Source: Burkholderiaceae bacterium (GTDB lineage Bacteria > Pseudomonadota > Gammaproteobacteria > Burkholderiales > Burkholderiaceae_C). Taken from it: a stretch of DNA of 64,000 bases. Both the position numbers and the translations under genes were made by a program. Below are positions 38,045 through 46,456 of this stretch, piece by piece; the first letter of the stretch is position 1, and each line of letters begins with the position of its first letter. The notes beneath the pieces were generated by a model. It saw only the letters and a list, made by a program, of their open reading frames with translations. It had not been told where the DNA came from and made no database searches. The DNA lies in contig JAFEHU010000021.1 in the NCBI GenBank assembly GCA_017848435.1, positions 163,902-227,901 of the forward strand, written 5' to 3'.

Positions 38045-38266
38045 ATGGACGAAGCGCAAGCCCTGGCCTACGTCCAAGCCAGCGCCGCCGCGCTGGGGGT
38101 GCCCATGGACGACGCCCGTGCGGCGCGGGTGGCTGTCCACCTGCAACGCACGGCGGCCCTGGCGGCCTTATTGCAGGAGGTAGAACTGGCCCCGCACGAC
38201 GAATTGGCCGAAATTTATTGCCCTTTGGCCTTCAAGCCTCAGTGGAATCTTGCGAATCAGCTATGA
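38045..38266 (+). CDS. atzG: AtzG-like (DUF4089 / HpxX) small subunit of amidase AtzE
   Basis: 73 residues. The conserved DUF4089 core ARVAVHLQRTAALAALLQEVEL (split here: hydrophobic helix then acidic PHDELAEI) resembles GatC and wraps the amidase AtzE, which in known systems is insoluble without it. The C-terminal 16 or so residues (after DELAEIY) come from a dispersed repeat copy, as does the stop codon. Normal family members end soon after the acidic stretch with a PAPF-like motif, so this tail looks replaced. Overlaps the atzE start (ATGA, 38263-38266). Confidence 0.85.
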   Translation: MDEAQALAYVQASAAALGVPMDDARAARVAVHLQRTAALAALLQEVELAPHDELAEIYCPLAFKPQWNLANQL

Positions 38267-38280
38267 ATACTGTAGCAATC
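38215..38280. repeat. Dispersed ~65-bp repeat, copy 5, spanning the atzG/atzE junction
   Basis: Recognisable blocks are TTTGGCCTTCAAGCCTCAGT, GAATCTTGCGAATCAGCTAT and ACTGTAGCAATC, in the orientation of the copies at 26511 and 62619. It encodes the atzG C-terminus and stop and the atzE start codon plus first six codons. Confidence 0.75.
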
Positions 38281-39648
38281 GACATGGTGGATGCATTGGC
38301 GCAGGGTCGCGTGGGCGCGCGCGAGTGGCTCGACGTGTGCCTCGCCCGCATCGAGGCCACCGACGGCCGCGTCAACGCCTTCACCGACCGCACCTTTGCC
38401 CGCGCCCGCGCCGAGGCCGACGCGGTCGATGCCCGCCGCCAGCGGGGCGAGCTCCTGCCACCGCTGGCCGGTGTGCCGTATGCGGTGAAGAACCTGTTCG
38501 ACATTGCGGGGGTGACCACCCGTGCCGGTTCCAAAATCAACCGCAGCCACCCGCGTGCCACCGCCGACGCGGTGCTGGTGCAGCGCCTGCGCGATGCCGG
38601 CGCGGTGCTGGTTGGCGCGCTGAACATGGACGAATACGCCTACGGCTTCACCACCGAGAACAGCCACGACGGCGCCTGCCACAACCCGCATGATTTGCGC
38701 TGCAGCGCCGGTGGCTCGTCCGGTGGTTCCGGGGCGGCGGTGGCGGCGGGGCAGGTGCCGCTGGCGCTGGGGTCGGACACCAATGGCTCGATCCGTGTGC
38801 CGTCGTCGCTGTGCGGCGTGTGGGGGCTCAAGCCCACCTTTGGCCGGCTGTCGCGGCGCGGCAGCACCCCGTTTGTGCACAGCATCGACCACCTCGGGCC
38901 GTTCGCCAACAGCGTGGCCCTGCTGGCGCTCAGCTACGACGCCATGCAGGGCGCCGACCCGCTCGACCCGGGCTGCCATGCCACGGCGGTGCAGCCTGCC
39001 TTGCCAACGCTGGGCCAGGGCACTGAGGGCCTGCGCATCGGCGTGCTCGGCGGCTACTTCCATGCGCACGCCAGCCCGGCCGCACGCGAGGTGGTGGCCC
39101 GCGCCGCGAAAGCCCTGGGCGCGCGCGATGACGTGCTTTGGCCCGACGCCGCGCTGGGCCGTGCCGCCGCCTTCGTCACCAGCGCCAGCGAAGGCGGCAG
39201 TCTGCACCTGGACGATTTGCGCACCCGGCCGGACGACTTCGAGCCGCTGTCGGTGGACCGTTTCATCGCCGGCGCCTTGCAGCCCGCCGCCTGGTACTTG
39301 CAGGCGCAGCGCTTCCGCCGCGTCTACCGAGACCGCGTCAACGCGCTGTTCACCCAGTGGGACGTGTTGCTCGCCCCCGCCACGCCCGTGGTCGCGCAGC
39401 CGCTGGGCACCGAGTGGCTGGAGATCAACGGTGTGCGCCACCCGTGCCGGCCCGCACTGGGGCTGCTGACCCAGCCCATCTCGTTCGCGGGCTGTCCGGT
39501 GGTGGCCGCGCCGATGTGGCCCGCAGGCAGTGCCTTGCCGCTGGGCGTGCAGATCATCACCGCGCCCTGGCGCGAAGACCTGGCGCTGCGCGCCGCGCGC
39601 GTGCTGGAGCAGACCGGCACCGCGTGTTTCAAGCCGGCGGTGCTGTGA
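38263..39648 (+). CDS. atzE: AtzE-type amidase (1-carboxybiuret hydrolase family; HpxY-like)
   Basis: Amidase-signature hydrolase, 461 residues. K76 (AVKNLFD), the GGSSGGSG cis-serine stretch (151-157) and nucleophile S176 (GSDTNGS) form the triad. The family member characterised in cyanuric-acid degradation deaminates 1-carboxybiuret to 1,3-dicarboxyurea, the substrate of AtzF; the HpxY relative works on oxalurate. Adjacent atzG, atzH and atzF favour the former. The ATG at 38263 lies inside a dispersed repeat and overlaps the atzG stop; the reading from 38218 is rejected because it overlaps atzG by 49 bases and loses the family start. Confidence 0.9.
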   Translation: MNTVAIDMVDALAQGRVGAREWLDVCLARIEATDGRVNAFTDRTFARARAEADAVDARRQRGELLPPLAGVPYAVKNLFDIAGVTTRAGSKINRSHPRATADAVLVQRLRDAGAVLVGALNMDEYAYGFTTENSHDGACHNPHDLRCSAGGSSGGSGAAVAAGQVPLALGSDTNGSIRVPSSLCGVWGLKPTFGRLSRRGSTPFVHSIDHLGPFANSVALLALSYDAMQGADPLDPGCHATAVQPALPTLGQGTEGLRIGVLGGYFHAHASPAAREVVARAAKALGARDDVLWPDAALGRAAAFVTSASEGGSLHLDDLRTRPDDFEPLSVDRFIAGALQPAAWYLQAQRFRRVYRDRVNALFTQWDVLLAPATPVVAQPLGTEWLEINGVRHPCRPALGLLTQPISFAGCPVVAAPMWPAGSALPLGVQIITAPWREDLALRAARVLEQTGTACFKPAVL

Positions 39649-40022
39649 TGCGGGTCAATCTGCCCGAGGTCCTGGCCGAAGTCACCCACCAGTCCGACCG
39701 CTACGAGGCCGCGCTGGTGGCCAACGACGTGGCGGTGCTGGACGAACTGTTCTGGGACAGCCCCTACACCTTGCGCTATGGCGCCACCGAGAACCTGTAC
39801 GGCTACGCGTCGATCCAGGCCTTTCGCGCCGGGCGCTCACCGCAGGGGCTGGCCCGCACCACGCTGCGCCGCGAGATCACCACCTATGGCCACGACGCGG
39901 CCACGGTGAACATCGAGTTCCAGCGCATGGGCCAGTCCGCCACCGGCCGGCAAAGCCAGACCTGGGTGCGCACCGAGGCAGGCTGGCGCGTGGTGGCCGC
40001 GCACGTCAGCTGGCTCGGCTGA
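39648..40022 (+). CDS. atzH: AtzH-like / HpxZ (DUF3225) protein
   Basis: 124-residue NTF2-like (cystatin/SnoaL-fold) protein of the DUF3225 family. Conserved elements: [34 protein letters not shown] and the C-terminal [13 protein letters not shown]. It accompanies AtzE/AtzG or HpxXY in many bacteria, and a role as small amidase or isomerase has been proposed for the family; not certain. The start overlaps the atzE stop (TGATG). The GntR gene follows after 29 bases. Confidence 0.85.
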   Translation: MRVNLPEVLAEVTHQSDRYEAALVANDVAVLDELFWDSPYTLRYGATENLYGYASIQAFRAGRSPQGLARTTLRREITTYGHDAATVNIEFQRMGQSATGRQSQTWVRTEAGWRVVAAHVSWLG

Positions 40023-40051
40023 GCCGGGCGCGCTGTGCCAGCTAACATCCG

Positions 40052-40780
40052 ATGATGCCCACCTCTGTCCCCAAGCCGCCCGCGTCGGCGGCCTTCCGTT
40101 CGCGTGCCGAAGACGTGTACGACCAGCTCAAACACGACATCGCCGCCTTCACCCTGGTGCCCGGTGACCGTTTCACGGAAAACGAAATCAGCGAACGGCT
40201 GGGCGTGTCGCGCACGCCGGTGCGGCAGGCGCTGACCCGGTTGCAGCAGGAGGGTTTCATCGAGGTGCTGTTCCGCAGTGGCTGGCGGGTGCTGCCGTTC
40301 GACTTCGACCGCTTCGAGCAGCTGTACGACCTGCGCATGGTGCTGGAGACCACCGCCGTGCAGCGGCTGTGCACCGGCACTGCGGCGTTGGCCCAGCCGC
40401 TGCTGGACAGCCTGGCGGCGGTGTGGCTGGTGCCCGCCGCGCAGCGCAGCGCCGACACGGTGCAGGTGGCGCAGTGGGACGAGGCGTTCCATTGCGCGCT
40501 GGTGGTGGGGGCGGGCAATGCCGAGATGGCCCGGGTGCACCGCGAAGTGACCGAGCGCATCCGCGTGATCCGCCGGCTCGACTTCACCCAGCAGCCGCGC
40601 ATCGACGCCACCTACGACGAACACGCCAAGATCCTGAAGGCGGTGCAGCGCCGGCGTGCCGACCAGGCCACGCTGCTGCTGCGCACCCACATCGAGACCA
40701 GCCAGAAAGAGGTGCGCAAGATCACGCTGCACCAGGTGCACCTGGCGCGGCAGAACGGGCAGGGCAGCCGGCGCGGCTGA
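40052..40780 (+). CDS. GntR family (FCD domain) transcriptional regulator
   Basis: 242 residues. N-terminal winged helix (DQLKHDIAAFTLVPGDRFTEN followed by ERLGVSRTPVRQALTRLQQEG) and an all-helical FCD ligand-binding domain (FEQLYDLRMVLETTAVQRL to HILK-like AKILKAVQRRRADQATLLLRTHIE). The FCD Asp and three His metal-binding positions appear to be present (D, H in FHCALVV, H in EHAKILK, H in LRTHIE). Last gene of the atz operon and likely autoregulatory through the palindrome at 33543-33572. ATG 40052 and 40055 are adjacent. Confidence 0.88.
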   Translation: MMPTSVPKPPASAAFRSRAEDVYDQLKHDIAAFTLVPGDRFTENEISERLGVSRTPVRQALTRLQQEGFIEVLFRSGWRVLPFDFDRFEQLYDLRMVLETTAVQRLCTGTAALAQPLLDSLAAVWLVPAAQRSADTVQVAQWDEAFHCALVVGAGNAEMARVHREVTERIRVIRRLDFTQQPRIDATYDEHAKILKAVQRRRADQATLLLRTHIETSQKEVRKITLHQVHLARQNGQGSRRG

Positions 40781-40878
40781 GCGGGGCCACAGACGATTCG
40801 AGCGGTTGCTTATGCCGAATCGGTCGTTGCGGCGGCACCGTGGCGGCGTAGCATTCCCTGCATGCAACAGGAGGTGCA

Positions 40879-41598
40879 ATGGTGGGTTCCTGGCTTGATG
40901 CAGCGCACCTGACGCTGTACAGCGAGATGGGTCTGCATTTGGTGTCGGCGGTGCTGGCCGGGAGCCTGATTGGCCTGGAGCGCAGCTTCCATGGGCGGCC
41001 TGCGGGCTTTCGCACCCACACGCTGGTGTGCCTGGCCTCCAGCCTGCTGATGCTGGTCACGCTGTACCAGTCGTACTGGTTCACCGGCGGCGGCAGCGAC
41101 GTGGTGCGGGTGGACCCGACCCGCATGGCACAAGGCATCATGACCGGCATCGGTTTTCTCGGTGCCGGCGTGATCTTCAAGGAAGGCCTGTCGGTGCGCG
41201 GGCTGACCACCGCCGCCTCGATCTGGATCACCGCGTCCATAGGCGTGCTGATGGGGGTGGGGTTCTATTTCGCAGGCAGCGTGGCCACCCTGCTGACCCT
41301 GGGTGTGCTGGCCTTGTTTCGCCACATCGAGCTGCGCATGCCGACCAACCAGTACGCGCAGTTGGTGACCCGGTTTCGCCGCGACGCGGTGATGCCCGAA
41401 GCCGGCTTGCTGGCCTTGCTCGCCGAGCATGGCTTCAGCGTCGCCAACCTGAGTTACCGGCTGGAGGCGCAGGACGGTGTGTTCGAGTACCGCATGATGG
41501 TGCGCACCATGCAGGCCGACCACCTGCGCGCCCTGGCGTTGACGCTGAGCACGCTGCCGGCCATCGTTGAATTCAGCCTCTCCCCCACGGGCGATTGA
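40879..41598 (+). CDS. MgtC/SapB family membrane protein
   Basis: 239 residues. The N-terminal MgtC domain with five spans has the signatures LIGLERSFHGRPAGFRTHTLV and GIMTGIGFLGAGVIFKEG followed by GLTTAASIWITASIGV. The C-terminal cytoplasmic ACT-like region is about 85 residues. Members are linked to Mg2+ limitation or F-ATPase modulation in pathogens, and in other bacteria the role is open. AGGAGGT lies 5 bases before the ATG at 40879. Convergent with the LLM oxidoreductase gene (9-base gap). Confidence 0.9.
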   Translation: MVGSWLDAAHLTLYSEMGLHLVSAVLAGSLIGLERSFHGRPAGFRTHTLVCLASSLLMLVTLYQSYWFTGGGSDVVRVDPTRMAQGIMTGIGFLGAGVIFKEGLSVRGLTTAASIWITASIGVLMGVGFYFAGSVATLLTLGVLALFRHIELRMPTNQYAQLVTRFRRDAVMPEAGLLALLAEHGFSVANLSYRLEAQDGVFEYRMMVRTMQADHLRALALTLSTLPAIVEFSLSPTGD

Positions 41599-41607
41599 CG
41601 TGGATTG

Positions 41608-42597
41608 TCAGGCCGTGGCCGTTTGCAGTGCAGCGGTGATTTCGTAGCTCTTCAGCCGTGCCTTGTGGTCAAACACCTGTGAAGTGACCATCAGTTCGTC
41701 GGCCCCGGTACGGGCAATGAAGTCGTGCAGCGCGGCGTGCACCGTGTCGGGTGCGCCAATGGCCGAGCAGGCCAGCACGTTGTTCAGCAGCGCGCGTTCC
41801 TGTGGGCCAATGTGGTCGAGGTAGCAGGGCACCGGCGGCGGCAGCGGCGCGGGCCGGCCACTGCGCAGGTTGACGAAAGCCTGCTGCGCCGAACTGGCCA
41901 GCAACCAGGCTTCGTCGTCGGTGTCGGCCGCAAACACATTGAAGCCCAGCATCACATGCGGTTTGGCCAGCTGTGCCGAAGGCTGGAAGCTGTCGCGGTA
42001 GATGTCGATGGCTTGCAGCATCTGTGCCGGTGCGAAGTGCGATGCAAACGCAAAAGGCAGGCCCAGCGCCGCAGCCAGCTGCGCACCAAAGGTGCTGGAA
42101 CCCAGAATCCACACTGGCACCTTGGCGCCGCGCCCCGGCACCGCCTGCACCGGCTGGCGGGGGTGGTCGGACAAATAATCCATCAGCTCCACCACATCTT
42201 GCGGAAACGCGTCGCTGTCGGACGACAGGTTGCGGCGCAGCGCCCGGGCGGTGGCCTGGTCGGAGCCGGGCGCGCGGCCCAGCCCGAGGTCAATCCGGCC
42301 GGGGTAGAGCGCGGCCAGCGTGCCAAACTGCTCGGCAACCACCAGCGGTGAATGGTTGGGCAACATGATGCCGCCGGCGCCCACGCGGATGGTCGACGTG
42401 CCGCCGGCCACATGCCCCAGCAGCACCGCGGTGGCGGCACTGGCAATGCCGGGCATGCCATGGTGCTCGGCCAGCCAGTAGCGCTGGTAGCCCCAGCGTT
42501 CGGCATGCTGCGCCAGGTCCAGCGTGTTGCGGAACGACTGGGCGGCGTCGCTGCCCTGGGCGATGGGCGAGAGGTCCAGGATGGAGAAGGGAATCAT
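41608..42597 (-). CDS. LLM class flavin-dependent oxidoreductase (luciferase-like)
   Basis: 329-residue cytoplasmic TIM-barrel monooxygenase using reduced FMN. It starts [20 protein letters not shown] and has [37 protein letters not shown] and [11 protein letters not shown], the signature of the alkanal-monooxygenase-alpha-like subgroup. The substrate is unknown. The start at 42597 is preferred over an in-frame start at 42636 because alignment with the subgroup begins at MIPFS. Divergent from the secreted alpha/beta hydrolase. Confidence 0.9.
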   Translation of the reverse strand: MIPFSILDLSPIAQGSDAAQSFRNTLDLAQHAERWGYQRYWLAEHHGMPGIASAATAVLLGHVAGGTSTIRVGAGGIMLPNHSPLVVAEQFGTLAALYPGRIDLGLGRAPGSDQATARALRRNLSSDSDAFPQDVVELMDYLSDHPRQPVQAVPGRGAKVPVWILGSSTFGAQLAAALGLPFAFASHFAPAQMLQAIDIYRDSFQPSAQLAKPHVMLGFNVFAADTDDEAWLLASSAQQAFVNLRSGRPAPLPPPVPCYLDHIGPQERALLNNVLACSAIGAPDTVHAALHDFIARTGADELMVTSQVFDHKARLKSYEITAALQTATA

Positions 42598-42771
42598 CTG
42601 AAAGACATGGGGTTGGCGCTGTGAAGCGCAAGCCAAAGTGTGAACGATTCCCGGAAACCGCGCCCGGCTCGGCAGATCAGAGTCAAAGCCCTAAGTCAGT
42701 GTCGTGTAAGGGACAGGTTTACACCTTTTCTCTGCCAAAGTCCGCACAACACGTTTTTGTAGGTGATTGGT

Positions 42772-44568
42772 ATGCATGTTTATCGACTGGCTTCGGTGCT
42801 GGGTTTGTCTGCGCTGTTGGCCGCGTGCGGTGGTGGCGATGGGGCCGCTGCGCCAGACACGGTGCGTGTCAGCGCTGCAGCGGTGGCACCCACCACGGCG
42901 CCAGCGCCGGTGAGTGACGCGACGGTGGTGCCCGCCATGCCCACGCCGGGCACATCGCGTGCCGGTCGCAGCTACTCGGTGTTCATCAAGGTGCCCGCCA
43001 CCGGCGACACGGTGGCCTTCACCGTGTTCGAGCCGGCCACGCTGGAAGGGGGCCAAACCTACCCGCTCATCTTGCACAGCCATGGTTTCCAGGGCGCACG
43101 CTACAAAAGCCGCCCCGTGCCGTTTGGTCCGCTGAAAGTGGACTTTGCCAACCCGCTGGGCTCGGACTTCACCGACATCGGCATCTTCATCGACAAGGGC
43201 TACGGCGTCATCAGCATCGACGAGCGCGCCCATGGCGACAGCAATGGCTCAGACCGTGTGATGGACCCCGACTTTGAAGGCAAGGACCTGCTGGCCGTGC
43301 TGGACTGGGCCGAGGCCAATTTGCCCTGGCTGAAGTACGGCCTGAGCGCCGACGGCACCGACCCGCACAACCTGGTGCTGGGCTCCATCGGCACCTCCTA
43401 CGGCGGCATGTTCCAGTATTTGATCCACAACATCGACCCGAAGAAACGGCTCGACGCCATGGTGCCGATGTGGGCACCCTACGACCTGACCTACAGCCTC
43501 GGCCAGGGCAACGTGCCCAAGACGCTGTGGAATGTGGCGCTGTTCGGCATCGGCAACCTGACCGGCCTGAAAACCCTGACCGGGTTCGACCCGTTCATCT
43601 TCAACGGCTTCATCACCTCGTTCGCCCAGAACGAGTTGTCTCCGGGCCTGAAAGACCTGCTGCTGTACCACAGCAACCGCTACTTCTGCGAAGGCAACCC
43701 GGTCGCGACCAATGGCGGCCCGGGCACCCGGCCTGAACGCCCACCGGTGCCCGGTGGCAAGGTCAATGTGCTGCTGGTGCAAGGCATACGCGACACCTTG
43801 TTCAACCTGAACGAAGGCCACAGCAACTACGCCTGCTTCAAGAAGCAGGGCGGCGACGTGCGGCTGCTGACCACCCAGGTGGGCCACAACACGCTGCAGG
43901 TCACGCCCGACCTGGGCCAGCTGGTCTACCACCCGGCCGATGTGTTGAATGAGAAATGCGGCACCGTGGACCCTGCCGCCGGTGCACTGGGATTTTTTGA
44001 AGAGCACCTGAAGGGCATTGCGGGCGCGGCCTCGGCCGTGCCCAAGCAGATCTGCCTGTCGATTGCCGGCACCGACGCGGCCCTGGTGGACGAACTCACG
44101 GTGGGCCGTGCCGGCACCCTGTTCCCGGTGCGCAGCACCACCGTGGTGGCGGGCGTGCCGGAGGTGCCGGTGGCGGTACCGCTGTTCACCGCACCCGCCG
44201 GTGGCGAAGTGGTGGGTGGCATTCCCCGCCTGGAGGTGGACTTGCGTGCTGGCAGCCCGCTGGCCCGTGGCACGCCGATTTTGTTTGCCGGCCTTGGCAT
44301 TCAGCACAGCGCGTTGCCGGTGTACGAGCTGCTGGACAACCAGATCACCCCGCTCAAGGGCCTCGGCCGCCACGATGTGGACATGAGCGGCGTGGCCGCG
44401 CGCCTCAAGCCGGGTGAGAAACTGGTGCTGCTGCTTTACGGTGGCAAAGACCAGTACCTGTTGACCGGCTCCACCAGCCTCAACCTGCCCAAGGCCAGCG
44501 TGATGTCGGTGCAGGTGTCGGGCAACATCTGGGTGCCGAAACTCGGGTTGCCGGCCACGACGCGCTGA
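42772..44568 (+). CDS. Secreted lipoprotein alpha/beta hydrolase (CocE/X-Pro peptidase-like)
   Basis: 598 residues. Lipoprotein signal with lipobox LLAAC (C19), then a Thr/Ala/Pro linker. The hydrolase domain has the oxyanion region LILHSHGFQG, the nucleophile S209 in IGTSYGGMF and a probable catalytic His in VGHNTLQ. Residues about 420-598 look like the beta-rich C-terminal domain of the CocE/NonD (S15) group. The substrate may be an ester, peptide or polymer; unknown. AGGTGA lies 5 bases before the ATG at 42772. It converges on another lipoprotein gene after 10 bases. Confidence 0.82.
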   Translation: MHVYRLASVLGLSALLAACGGGDGAAAPDTVRVSAAAVAPTTAPAPVSDATVVPAMPTPGTSRAGRSYSVFIKVPATGDTVAFTVFEPATLEGGQTYPLILHSHGFQGARYKSRPVPFGPLKVDFANPLGSDFTDIGIFIDKGYGVISIDERAHGDSNGSDRVMDPDFEGKDLLAVLDWAEANLPWLKYGLSADGTDPHNLVLGSIGTSYGGMFQYLIHNIDPKKRLDAMVPMWAPYDLTYSLGQGNVPKTLWNVALFGIGNLTGLKTLTGFDPFIFNGFITSFAQNELSPGLKDLLLYHSNRYFCEGNPVATNGGPGTRPERPPVPGGKVNVLLVQGIRDTLFNLNEGHSNYACFKKQGGDVRLLTTQVGHNTLQVTPDLGQLVYHPADVLNEKCGTVDPAAGALGFFEEHLKGIAGAASAVPKQICLSIAGTDAALVDELTVGRAGTLFPVRSTTVVAGVPEVPVAVPLFTAPAGGEVVGGIPRLEVDLRAGSPLARGTPILFAGLGIQHSALPVYELLDNQITPLKGLGRHDVDMSGVAARLKPGEKLVLLLYGGKDQYLLTGSTSLNLPKASVMSVQVSGNIWVPKLGLPATTR

Positions 44569-44578
44569 AAAGGCGCGG

Positions 44579-45472
44579 CTAGGGCGTTGACTTCAGGTAC
44601 TTTCGGTACAGGCGTTTGGTCTCTACCGGAAAATTAATCCCAGCAGACGAGGGATCAAGCTCCGAAGCGAATTGCCAGCCAAAGAAGAGGACGTTGTCGT
44701 AGCGCTCGGCGTCCAGCAGGTGCTGCGCGATGTAGGCATTGAAGGTTGGCAGGTCGTATGACGACAGCCTGAACGCTTGGGCGATGAACCAGGTCTCCAG
44801 CGTTGGTTTGACCGATTTGGCCAAGGTGTGGAAAGTGGCCGACCAATTGTGCAGGGCCGGAATGACGGCAGCATCGCCCAGCCAGTAGGGGTCTGTGCCA
44901 ACCCAATCCAGGTCGCGAAGCGCCATCTGGATGAATCTCAAGGTGTTGGGTCGCCCGAAGGTTGCATAGGGCGTGACGGTGATGCCAATGGCTGCACCAG
45001 GAATGTGTTTTCTCACCAAGGCCACCGCTGCCTTGAAGGCATCAAGCTGGGGTTGCAGCACCGCATCCGAGTCGGACTGGTCGGGCGGATTCCAGAATAT
45101 TTCATCAAGCACCAACACCCGCACACCGGGTGTGAGCAAGTCGCCGTTGGCTGCAACGTATTGAACCAGCCGCTGCTCTGCATCAGGCAGAAGGCGGTCC
45201 AGCACGCGGCCTTGCGCCGTCGGTGCTGGGAACATCAGCAACAAATCCAGCAGGTTGGTTTTGTCGGCAGCTTTGATCGCGCGTGACGTTGTCAGGTTGC
45301 CGGCATACCCAGCGGTGAAAGCCAAGTCTGCCGTATTGAGTTGCGACGGGGTAGAAAAGATTTCACCAACCAGCACTGCCTTGGGCGGCGTTGGTGTGCT
45401 GCCGTTGGAACCACCCCCGCCACAAGAGGTCAGAAATACAGAAACCAGCAGGGCGGCAAACAGTTGTTTCAT
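44579..45472 (-). CDS. Lipoprotein of unknown function, possibly TIM-barrel glycosidase-like; lower GC
   Basis: 297 residues; signal with lipobox LTSC followed by a Gly/Ser linker. The remainder shows alternating strand/helix segments such as VRVLVLDEIFWNPPDQSD, IGITVTPYATFGRP, LDWVGTDPYWLG and NVLFFGWQFASE. This order, with acidic residues at strand ends, resembles glycoside-hydrolase TIM barrels, but I cannot assign a family. Base composition is visibly lower in GC than its neighbours, suggesting transfer. GGAG lies 6 bases upstream of the ATG at 45472. Confidence 0.75.
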   Translation of the reverse strand: MKQLFAALLVSVFLTSCGGGGSNGSTPTPPKAVLVGEIFSTPSQLNTADLAFTAGYAGNLTTSRAIKAADKTNLLDLLLMFPAPTAQGRVLDRLLPDAEQRLVQYVAANGDLLTPGVRVLVLDEIFWNPPDQSDSDAVLQPQLDAFKAAVALVRKHIPGAAIGITVTPYATFGRPNTLRFIQMALRDLDWVGTDPYWLGDAAVIPALHNWSATFHTLAKSVKPTLETWFIAQAFRLSSYDLPTFNAYIAQHLLDAERYDNVLFFGWQFASELDPSSAGINFPVETKRLYRKYLKSTP

Positions 45473-45567
45473 CAATGCTCCACAAGCTCACAAGATGAGG
45501 GGCGCCACACATGTGGTGCCCCAATGGAAACAAGTATCCATCAACTGGAGTTTGCGGGCATGCTCAA

Positions 45568-45597
45568 AGCCCCTTGCATCGGCTGAGGCAAGGGGCT
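45568..45597 (-). terminator. Hairpin terminator candidate after the small stress protein gene
   Basis: AGCCCCTTGC (45568-45577) pairs perfectly with GCAAGGGGCT (45588-45597). Read leftwards it is followed by TTTGAG, a short U-tract. It lies downstream of the leftward gene at 45665 and upstream of the lipoprotein gene. The 192-base gap also holds an imperfect hairpin (GGGGCGCCAC/GTGGTGCCCC, about 45499-45523). Confidence 0.6.
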
Positions 45598-45664
45598 GCT
45601 GCAAGCAGAATCACTCTGCGTTCGCATTCAAGTGTTTGCCTTGGGCTGGAGGGTTGGGTTACTT

Positions 45665-45946
45665 TCAACGCACTGGTCGGTTGCGGCCGGCGCTCAAGCG
45701 CCCCAGCACCAGACCGACGGCGAGGCTGATCGCGACTGCACGCAATGGGTGCTTTTGAATGGCACCGCACGCGGCATCTGCCAGTTCGGTGGGGGCATCC
45801 ACGAGGCGTTGGACCTGCTGGCCCACGGTGTTCGCACCTCGGTTCAGCTTCTGGGCCAATTTGTCCACGGTCTGGTGGGCGCCGGTGGCGGCGCCGTCGA
45901 TCATGTTGTGGGCTGGCGTGGCGATGTTGTCGATCGTGTGGTGCAT
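45665..45946 (-). CDS. DUF883 / ElaB-YqjD-like small membrane protein
   Basis: 93 residues: an amphipathic helical region (TIDNIATPAHNMIDGAATGA, QTVDKLAQKLNRGANTV) and a C-terminal hydrophobic anchor with small residues (AVAISLAVGLVLGRL). This matches the ElaB/YqjD layout of stationary-phase inner-membrane proteins that associate with ribosomes in E. coli. A second protein of this type is at 57895. It is probably monocistronic, with a terminator at 45568. Confidence 0.78.
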   Translation of the reverse strand: MHHTIDNIATPAHNMIDGAATGAHQTVDKLAQKLNRGANTVGQQVQRLVDAPTELADAACGAIQKHPLRAVAISLAVGLVLGRLSAGRNRPVR

Positions 45947-46068
45947 GGCGCTTCCTGTTCAGGTGGTGTCAAGAGGGCGGCCAGTGCCTGGCCGCCTTTG
46001 GAACCACTGTAGTCCCGCCCCTGGCGGGCGTCTGTGGGCAGGCGCACACCCTGCCTGTAGGACATGCC

Positions 46069-46374
46069 CTAATGCGGTAACTGTTCCAGCACCAGGCCAT
46101 GCCCAGCACGGCGGCGACGCGAAGCCGACACCGGTGCTTGCACGCTGATGCACGAGGGCTGCATCGCGTAGATCAGCGCACGGCGGTGCTCGGTGGTGGT
46201 GAAGCGGTCGTGTGCTTCCAGCACGATGTCGCGCGGATCACCGTCCAGCGTGATCCAGACAATGCCGTTGCGGCACAGGATTTCAATGCCAGCGGCGTCG
46301 GGCACGCTGAACATGGCCTCGCGCCGCAATCCCAGGTCGAAGCGTTCGGGTTGGAGGGGAGATGGTGACCGCAT
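46069..46374 (-). CDS. DUF2917 family protein
   Basis: 101 residues with the DUF2917 core ILCRNGIVWITLDGDPRDIVLEAHDRF, a small beta-rich fold. The C-terminus is basic (SRRRRAGHG). Function unknown; the family is often found opposite LysR regulators of the GcvA type, as here. Start ATG 46374 with AAAGGAAA 7 bases upstream. The stop is a TAG at 46069-46071. Confidence 0.82.
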   Translation of the reverse strand: MRSPSPLQPERFDLGLRREAMFSVPDAAGIEILCRNGIVWITLDGDPRDIVLEAHDRFTTTEHRRALIYAMQPSCISVQAPVSASRRRRAGHGLVLEQLPH

Positions 46375-46456
46375 GCTGTTTCCTTTCACATTCACTGTGG
46401 GTATGAATATACTGAGCATGGCTCTATAGTGAAAGCGATGAAACGGAACTCGTTGC

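Noticed and set aside
40781..40878. Mg2+-sensing leader (M-box or mgtA-type) before mgtC
   Set aside because: Only a short hairpin (GATTCG/CGAATC) is seen; the 98-base leader is too short for an M-box and has no proline-rich leader peptide.
42640..42771. Possible second riboswitch before the lipoprotein hydrolase
   Set aside because: The leader lacks the GEMM core (no GGGCAAACC or GACGCAAAGCC) and any other class I recognise.
45479..45664. Small RNA gene in the gap between the lipoprotein and DUF883 genes
   Set aside because: Two hairpins are present, but no promoter of convincing quality; terminator function explains the better hairpin.
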